Translations under genes and position numbers: made by a program
NCBI RefSeq assembly: GCF_938028185.1
Contig: NZ_CALJAH010000442.1
Location: forward strand, 1 to 18,252
From: an uncultured Cardiobacterium sp.
Lineage (GTDB): Bacteria > Pseudomonadota > Gammaproteobacteria > Cardiobacteriales > Cardiobacteriaceae
Length of the DNA stretch: 18,252 nt
Reading direction: 5' to 3'
Notes under the pieces: model-generated
The model's database searches: none
What the model was told of the DNA's origin: nothing
Seen by the model: the letters and a program-made list of their open reading frames with translations, nothing else
Shown: one piece after another, positions 14,011-18,252 of the stretch
How positions within the stretch are numbered: the first letter of the stretch is position 1
How the letters are laid out: each line of letters begins with the position of its first letter

Positions 14011-14038
14011 ATTTTATCGCGAACGGGGACAGTCGCGA
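14011..14038 (-). promoter_or_regulatory. Putative promoter of the YidE-like gene with TCGCGA direct repeats
   Basis: On the minus strand a TAAAAT -10 (14011-14016) is directly preceded by TCGCGA (14017-14022), and a second TCGCGA lies 10 nt further up (14033-14038). The 16-bp repeat period and overlap with the -35 region suggest an operator. The -35 itself is poor. Confidence 0.35.
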
Positions 14039-14043
14039 CGAAA

Positions 14044-14706
14044 TCAGGCGTCCTTCAGCTTCGCCCAGTCATGCACCGTCACCCCGCGCTGATCCCAGGT
14101 CAGCACCGCTTCCTGCTCCAGTTGCTTGAGCAGGCGCGACAGCGTCTCCGCGCGGATGGCGAGGTATTCGGCGAGGTCTTTCTTGTTGATGTCGAGCGGA
14201 TACAGCGCGCCGTTCTTGCGCTCGCCCTGCATATGGTCGCGCAGATAATGCAAAAGGCGGGTGCGCGCATCGAACACGCTCAGCATCTCGATTTGCGTAC
14301 TCAAAATCTGCACATATTCCGACAACGCGCCCATGATGGCGAGACACAACTCCGCGTTTTTCAAAAGAATCTCGCGGAACTCGCGGTTATTGATGACCAG
14401 CAGCTCGGTGTCTTCGGTGGCGATGGCGTTGGCGGGATATGTGTCATGGCGCATGAACATCAGCGCCTCGCCAAAACTCTGGCCACGGCTGAACAGCTTG
14501 ATCGTCTTCTCCTTGCCATCCGGCGCGGAAAAATAAAGGCGCACCGTGCCGGAAAGGACGAGGAAAAAATCGGTAGTCTTCTGATTTTTGGAGAAAATCA
14601 TGCTACCTGCCGAATAACGGCGACGGTGCTGGTGCCGGGTCAGACGCTGGCGGTCTTCCGGCGACAGCGGGGAAAGAAGGTAATGTTTTTCAAAGACATC
14701 AGTCAT
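14044..14706 (-). CDS. Crp/Fnr-family transcriptional regulator, Dnr-like
   Basis: This is a cytoplasmic DNA-binding regulator of 220 residues. A cyclic-nucleotide-binding-like beta domain spans about 20-115 (FFLVLSGTVRLYF, FGEALMFM), a dimerisation helix about 118-160, and a winged helix C-terminal, with recognition region INKKDLAEYLAIRAETLSRLL (split around 173-193). The N-terminal cysteine cluster of Fnr is absent; the only cysteine is Cys121. The FGEALMFM and ETLSRLL elements resemble Dnr/NnrR regulators, which sense nitric oxide through haem, but nothing here proves a ligand. AGGTG precedes the ATG. It may control the transporter 66 nt downstream, or act globally. Confidence 0.82.
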   Translation of the reverse strand: MTDVFEKHYLLSPLSPEDRQRLTRHQHRRRYSAGSMIFSKNQKTTDFFLVLSGTVRLYFSAPDGKEKTIKLFSRGQSFGEALMFMRHDTYPANAIATEDTELLVINNREFREILLKNAELCLAIMGALSEYVQILSTQIEMLSVFDARTRLLHYLRDHMQGERKNGALYPLDINKKDLAEYLAIRAETLSRLLKQLEQEAVLTWDQRGVTVHDWAKLKDA

Positions 14707-14738
14707 GGCGGCACCTGCGGGCAGAGAAATGTCAAGCC

Positions 14739-14744
14739 ATTATA
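14739..14744 (-). promoter_or_regulatory. -10 box of the Crp/Fnr regulator gene
   Basis: A consensus TATAAT on the minus strand lies 32 nt before the ATG. The only -35-like hexamer (TTGCAG) is 13 bp away, too close, so the promoter is likely activator-dependent or weak. Confidence 0.5.
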
Positions 14745-14804
14745 GACGTAAAGCGGACTGCAAGACTTCTGAATACCGCCTGCCCCGTCACCCGCCTGCC
14801 GTCA

Positions 14805-15542
14805 TCATGCAGAATGTGCCTGCCACTTGAGCTGTGCCGCATCCAGCAACTCCCGCGCAGCGGCAAGCGCGGATTCCACCGCTGCCGGTTCGCCGTCAAA
14901 ACCCAGCTCGCTTTCAAAATGCAGCTTCGGCAGGCTGGACACCGCCACCTGCGGGAAACGCGCTTCCAGTTCGCACATGACAGGCGCGAGCTGGCTTTCC
15001 GGCGCGAACACATCCAGCGCCGCATAGTGCCGCGCGCGGCCATCGGCGCGGTAAAACGTATCCAGCACCCAGTCCATCATCGGCTGCGCCATCTGCGGAA
15101 AGCCCGGCACGCAGTGAATGCCGCGCAGCGAGAAGCCCGGAATGCCATTGACCGGATTGGGAATCAGGCTGGCGCCCTGCGGAAAATGAATCAGCTCGCG
15201 CCGCGCCGGGGTGAAATCCGCCGCGCCATATTTGGCGAGCAGCAGCGCCTCGCCCTCCGGGTGAAATTCGAGCGGCACGCCGCAGGCCTCGGCGACCGCC
15301 TGCCGTGTGCGGTCATCCGGCGTCGCGCCGATGCCGCCAAAACTCAAGACCACCTCGCCCGCTTCCAGTGCGCGGCGGTAATGGGCGACCAGCGCCGCCG
15401 CGTCATCGCCCAAAAAATGCGCTGCGGCAAGACGCAGCCCGCGCGCCTCGCACGCCGCCCGCGTGTTGGCAAAATGCACGTCCTGCCGCCGCCCGCTCAA
15501 AATCTCGTTGCCAATCACCAATAATTGCAAACACTTACTCAT
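14805..15542 (-). CDS. Stand-alone CinA N-domain / molybdopterin-binding-fold protein
   Basis: The 245 residues carry a MoaB/Mog-type fold (PF00994). LLVIGNEILSGRRQD (8-21) and SFGGIGATPDDRTRQAV (67-83) are the family's nucleotide or pterin binding motifs. Full-length CinA is about 400 residues with a C-terminal nicotinamide-nucleotide deamidase domain, and that domain is missing here. This type is usually annotated 'competence/damage-inducible protein A' or 'molybdopterin-binding protein'; its reaction is not known to me. The frame is intact, so it is a natural short form and not a truncation. The ATG overlaps the last 8 nt of the EamA gene, so it is translated with it. Confidence 0.82.
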   Translation of the reverse strand: MSKCLQLLVIGNEILSGRRQDVHFANTRAACEARGLRLAAAHFLGDDAAALVAHYRRALEAGEVVLSFGGIGATPDDRTRQAVAEACGVPLEFHPEGEALLLAKYGAADFTPARRELIHFPQGASLIPNPVNGIPGFSLRGIHCVPGFPQMAQPMMDWVLDTFYRADGRARHYAALDVFAPESQLAPVMCELEARFPQVAVSSLPKLHFESELGFDGEPAAVESALAAARELLDAAQLKWQAHSA

Positions 15543-16008
15543 GACCCTGCTCCACCTGAACCGAAGAAGACACGGGCGCGGGTGCAGACGGCTTCAGCGT
15601 CAGACACACCACCCCGCAGACAATCAGCGCGATGCCAAACCACTCGCGCGCGCTCAGCCGCTCGCCGAGGAAAGCAACGGCGAAAAAGGCGACGAACACC
15701 ACCGACAGCTTGTCCACCGGGGCGACGTGCGCCGCCTGCCCCAGTTGCAACGCCTTGAAATAAAAGAGCCACGACAACCCTGTCGCCGTCGCCGACAGCG
15801 CGAGAAACAGCCACTGCTTGCCGCCGACAGTGGCGGGCGACTGCCACTTGCCGAGAAAACTGACCCACAGCGCGACAATGCCGACGATGAACACCGTGCG
15901 GATAAACGTCGCAAAATCGCTGTCCAGCCCCTCCAGCCCGATTTTGGCAAAAATGGCGGTCAGCGCGGCAAACACCGCTGATAACAAAGCAAAAAACAGC
16001 CAGGACAT
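15535..16008 (-). CDS. Half-size EamA/DMT-superfamily transporter
   Basis: This 157-residue inner-membrane protein has one EamA unit: about five helices, starting MSWLFFALLSAVFAALTAI and ending at GIALIVCGVVCLTL. SFLGKWQ and SWLFYFKALQLGQAAHVAPVDKLSVV are typical of the drug/metabolite transporter superfamily. Most EamA proteins have two such units (about 300 residues); single-unit members are thought to form dimers. Start chosen by the strong AAGGAGG five nt before the ATG; the longer frame is rejected. It is the first gene of a two-gene unit with the CinA-like gene. Substrate unknown. Confidence 0.82.
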   Translation of the reverse strand: MSWLFFALLSAVFAALTAIFAKIGLEGLDSDFATFIRTVFIVGIVALWVSFLGKWQSPATVGGKQWLFLALSATATGLSWLFYFKALQLGQAAHVAPVDKLSVVFVAFFAVAFLGERLSAREWFGIALIVCGVVCLTLKPSAPAPVSSSVQVEQGHE

Positions 16009-16040
16009 AACGCCCTCCTTCATAAAAAAAATCTGCGCGC

Positions 16041-16046
16041 ATGATA
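16041..16046 (-). promoter_or_regulatory. Possible -10 box for the EamA/CinA-like unit
   Basis: TATCAT on the minus strand (five of six consensus bases) lies 32 nt before the EamA ATG. No convincing -35 is visible. The 16009-16170 gap is shared with divergent sanA. Confidence 0.35.
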
Positions 16047-16170
16047 GCGCCAAACGGCATGACAGGCGGCCTGCCTTCGCAACGCGGACGGTCTGAAGCG
16101 GGCGGGAACCGCATCATGGCGGACTTTGCGGCGGTTTCGCGCTAACATGAGCGCTTGTTTGGAGGAGCCT

Positions 16171-16818
16171 GTGTTACGTCGATTGATTTACTGGGGATTG
16201 TTGTTGCTGGCGCTGGCACTCGCGGTGCCGGCGGGATGCTATGCCTGGATTTCCTGGAGCAGCCGCAGCTATCTCTATGACAGCGTGGCAGAAATCCCGG
16301 CGCGACCGCTGGCGCTGGTACTCGGCACGGCGAAATACACCACCGATGGCCGCGTCAATCTCTATTACCGCGCCCGCATTGACGCGGCGGCGGCGCTCTA
16401 CCGCAGCGGCAAGGCGCAATACTTCATCGTCAGCGGCGACAACCGCAGCCTTTCCTATAACGAACCGGCGCAGATGCGCGCCGACCTCATCGCCGCTGGC
16501 ATTCCCGCCGCGCGCATCCAGCCCGATTACGCCGGACTGCGCACGCTCGACAGCGTCTTGCGCGCCGACCGCGTCTTTGGCAACCGCGACTACATCATCG
16601 TCAGCCAGCCCTTTCACAACGCGCGCGCGGTATTCCTCGCCCGCCACCACGGCCAGGCGGTGATTGCGCTCAACGCCGCCGACCCGATGCAGTTGCGCTA
16701 TCGCCTGAAAACACAGGTGCGCGAAATCGGCGCACGAATGCGCGCGGTGTGGGACGTGATTTCCGGCAAAGAAGCGCGCCACTACGGCGAGCCGATTCCG
16801 TTTCCGCCAGAAGATTGA
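16171..16818 (+). CDS. sanA: SanA-family envelope protein (DUF218 domain)
   Basis: This is the only plus-strand gene. SanA is an inner-membrane-anchored DUF218 protein that affects envelope barrier function; in E. coli its loss gives vancomycin sensitivity at high temperature. With the GTG start it has 215 residues: a membrane helix (about 5-27), then the DUF218 domain with VLGTAKY (50-56), YYRARIDAA (65-73), VSGDN (87-91), SYNEP (95-99), DYAGLRTLDS (119-128) and SQPFHNARA (145-153), matching the recalled E. coli pattern closely. GTG at 16171 follows GGAGG at 5 nt, and the resulting MLRRL resembles the E. coli MLKRV. An ATG at 16147 has no ribosome site. It is shorter than E. coli SanA (239) at the C-terminus. 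Confidence 0.87.
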   Translation: MLRRLIYWGLLLLALALAVPAGCYAWISWSSRSYLYDSVAEIPARPLALVLGTAKYTTDGRVNLYYRARIDAAAALYRSGKAQYFIVSGDNRSLSYNEPAQMRADLIAAGIPAARIQPDYAGLRTLDSVLRADRVFGNRDYIIVSQPFHNARAVFLARHHGQAVIALNAADPMQLRYRLKTQVREIGARMRAVWDVISGKEARHYGEPIPFPPED

Positions 16819-16829
16819 GGCGCGCGTAG

Positions 16830-16857
16830 GGGCGGTTAGGCAAAGCCGTAACTGCCC
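16830..16857. terminator. Stem-loop after sanA, possible terminator
   Basis: Beginning 12 nt past the sanA stop, GGGCGGTTA and TAACTGCCC pair (one G-T wobble), with an inner GGC/GCC around AAA and a single bulged G. The stem is strong but is followed only by GTTTATAG, a short T-tract. The sequence TTTATAGCCATCC that follows (16859-16871) matches the end of the element at 80-428. Confidence 0.5.
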
Positions 16858-16883
16858 GTTTATAGCCATCCTCACAAACCGAT

Positions 16884-16911
16884 AAAAAAACCGCCTTTCC
16901 GGGCAATTTTT
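16884..16911 (-). terminator. Terminator of the minus-strand gene at 16925
   Basis: On the minus strand AAAAATTGCC, loop CGGAAA, GGCGGTTTTTTT folds with two U-G wobble pairs and ends in seven T. On the plus strand the same positions give A-C mismatches, so it should work mainly for the minus-strand gene. Confidence 0.6.
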
Positions 16912-16924
16912 AATGCGTACGCCA

Positions 16925-17347
16925 TTACCGCCACAATTCCCGCAGCGCATAGGCACAGGCGGCGGGAATCAGCATTAACCCCATATTCGGCAGCCACCAT
17001 AACCATTCAAAATCTTTGGCAATCGCCCAATAGCTAATAGCCATTAACCCGGTAGCAAAAGTCAGCGTCAGGGTTATCAGCAACAACGCCTGCGCGGCGG
17101 AAGAAAACGGCTGGTGTCTGCTCAGCCATGCCCAGGCTAAACCGCTACCGATGGCGCATAAATCCAGCGGCAAAAATGACCAGTTCCAGGCAATCACGGC
17201 GGGCGTGCTGTAATCCCGAAAGGCGAGCGATGGCGGAATCAGGTGCAATGCGGTTGCCAACCAATAAAGCAGCAGGCCGAAGTCAATGATGAGTAACAGG
17301 GATTGGGTGAGACGCAGGCGTTTGACAAGCGTGGCATTGATAGGCAT
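16925..17347 (-). CDS. Small four-helix membrane protein, possibly DUF5360-like
   Basis: This is a 140-residue protein of unknown function. Four hydrophobic segments lie at about 14-36, 50-75, 85-107 and 115-135. The stretch VIAWNWSFLPLDLCAIGSG and the opening LLLIIDFGLLLYWL remind me of DUF5360 (Bacillus YvaD), a family of uncharacterised small membrane proteins; that link is from memory. The ATG has a weak GGAA site. It starts 27 nt after the unrecognised gene upstream and is probably cotranscribed with it. It converges with sanA, with the terminator at 16884-16911 between them. Confidence 0.65.
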   Translation of the reverse strand: MPINATLVKRLRLTQSLLLIIDFGLLLYWLATALHLIPPSLAFRDYSTPAVIAWNWSFLPLDLCAIGSGLAWAWLSRHQPFSSAAQALLLITLTLTFATGLMAISYWAIAKDFEWLWWLPNMGLMLIPAACAYALRELWR

Positions 17348-17374
17348 GGGTAATTCCGGTTTTGATGAACAAGT

Positions 17375-18252
17375 TTAATGCTGTTTTTGCCAGGATTTGG
17401 CGGCGGGAAGCAGGGTACATTGACTGTCGCCAATGCTATCTGCGGGATAGTCTGTATATAGTGTGATGACGGTGATTCCATCCGCGGCTTTGAATGAACC
17501 TTGCGGGGATTCATTGGCATAGAGCGACAGGAATAGCGGTTTTCCCTGAATGGCAAGCCGGTAATAGCGCTTTATAATCATGTCCGGTTCATCTTTGGGG
17601 CAGGGTTCGGTGATGGGTTCCATAATGGTGGATGCCTTGAACTGGCGGCGCAGATATTTCTCGCACAGCGCCGGGTTTTCGCAATGATGAAAGCTTTCAA
17701 ACCATATCCGGGCAATCCGTTGATGATTATCCGCGAATGCCTTTACCCAGGCATTCCCGGTATCGCCACCGATGGAAGGGGTTGGATAACCGAGCTGCAC
17801 GGTAAGCCGCCGCTTATATTTGGGAAAGCCAACCAGACGGCTGCGCCCGTCAAATTCGTTCGTATGGTCAAACGCTTTGCGCAATTTCTTGCGCGCTTTA
17901 TGCGCTACCGGTTTATTGTCTATTTCCCAGACAATGCCTTTTATATCCGCCAAATCGTGCCAGTCGCCACGCTTTGCCATCAATTTGGCGACGCGCTGCA
18001 TGGGCGAGGATTCTTTTTCGACGTCAATATCGCTTTCGTCGCCGATTTCATCTGCACCTGCAATACGCAGCCGCTCAAAGGTATCAAATTCTACTTTGCG
18101 GATGAAGGCTTCAGCGCGTTCCAGTTTTGCCTGGTATTCCTTGTCTCTTTTTTCCTGCTCCGGGTCAGAATGGAAAAAATGGATACGCCCCAGCCTGGAT
18201 GTTTGGTCTTCACCGGCATCCTTCGGGAAAGAGAATTTTACAGGGTATGCCG
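17375..18252 (-). CDS. Unrecognised protein, 5' end outside the window
   Basis: I do not recognise this protein. The frame is open from the right edge to a TAA at 17375, giving at least 292 codons, and the start is not visible. An in-frame ATG at 17999-18001 exists, but coding continues upstream without stops and with protein-like composition, including an acidic/charged stretch (EQEKRDKEYQAKLERAEAF) that could be a helix or short coiled coil. The C-terminal half has no membrane segment and four cysteines (one in HHCENPALC, a closely spaced pair with histidines nearby). It reads as a soluble cytoplasmic protein. It is followed 27 nt later by a small membrane protein, so the two may act together. 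Confidence 0.65.
   Translation of the reverse strand, partial: AYPVKFSFPKDAGEDQTSRLGRIHFFHSDPEQEKRDKEYQAKLERAEAFIRKVEFDTFERLRIAGADEIGDESDIDVEKESSPMQRVAKLMAKRGDWHDLADIKGIVWEIDNKPVAHKARKKLRKAFDHTNEFDGRSRLVGFPKYKRRLTVQLGYPTPSIGGDTGNAWVKAFADNHQRIARIWFESFHHCENPALCEKYLRRQFKASTIMEPITEPCPKDEPDMIIKRYYRLAIQGKPLFLSLYANESPQGSFKAADGITVITLYTDYPADSIGDSQCTLLPAAKSWQKQH

Noticed and set aside
14805..15542. CinA-like gene as a truncated full-length cinA
   Set aside because: No remnant of the C-terminal deamidase domain follows the stop, and the short form is a recognised stand-alone type.

Overview
The window looks like chromosomal DNA of a GC-rich gammaproteobacterium. The enterobacterial-type HisJ/HisQ/HisM/HisP genes, DsbC, SanA, a YidE-like transporter and a Dnr-like Crp/Fnr regulator all point that way. 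A Cardiobacterium-like organism is my guess from the overall flavour, but nothing here proves the genus. Almost every gene is on the minus strand; only sanA is on the plus strand. I saw no tRNA, rRNA, CRISPR array, phage gene or intact transposase.

Layout, left to right. 1-428 is non-coding and repeat-rich: a G/C hairpin repeat, then an approximately 350-bp MITE-like element with near-perfect terminal inverted repeats. 460-5056 is a polar amino-acid ABC importer operon, transcribed hisP, hisJ-C, hisJ-B, hisJ-A, hisQ, hisM. It carries three intact tandem substrate-binding-protein paralogues (about 80-83% identical by eye) for one ATPase and one permease pair. 5057-5271 holds the probable hisP promoter, a stem-loop and a second copy of the G/C repeat.

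5272-11274 is a tightly overlapping membrane-protein cluster, transcribed from the high coordinate: a DUF5362-like small membrane protein, a second small membrane protein, RDD, SpoIIM-family, DUF4129, DUF4350, and MoxR AAA+ ATPase. Several junctions are 1-4 nt overlaps (TAATG, ATGA, GTGA), so the set is probably translationally coupled. The DUF58/von Willebrand-like partner that usually accompanies MoxR is missing.

11448-16008 carries dsbC (periplasmic disulfide isomerase without the E. coli structural disulfide), a YidE/AspT-family transporter with two RCK_C domains, a Crp/Fnr regulator without iron-sulfur cysteines, a stand-alone CinA N-domain (molybdopterin-binding-fold) protein, and a half-size EamA transporter that overlaps the CinA-like gene. 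sanA follows divergently at 16171. The right edge holds a small four-helix membrane protein and an unrecognised gene that runs off the window.

Most starts were moved inward from the longest open frame, using Shine-Dalgarno sequences, stop-start overlaps and family N-termini. Promoters are by-eye calls of -10 hexamers and are mostly weak at -35.
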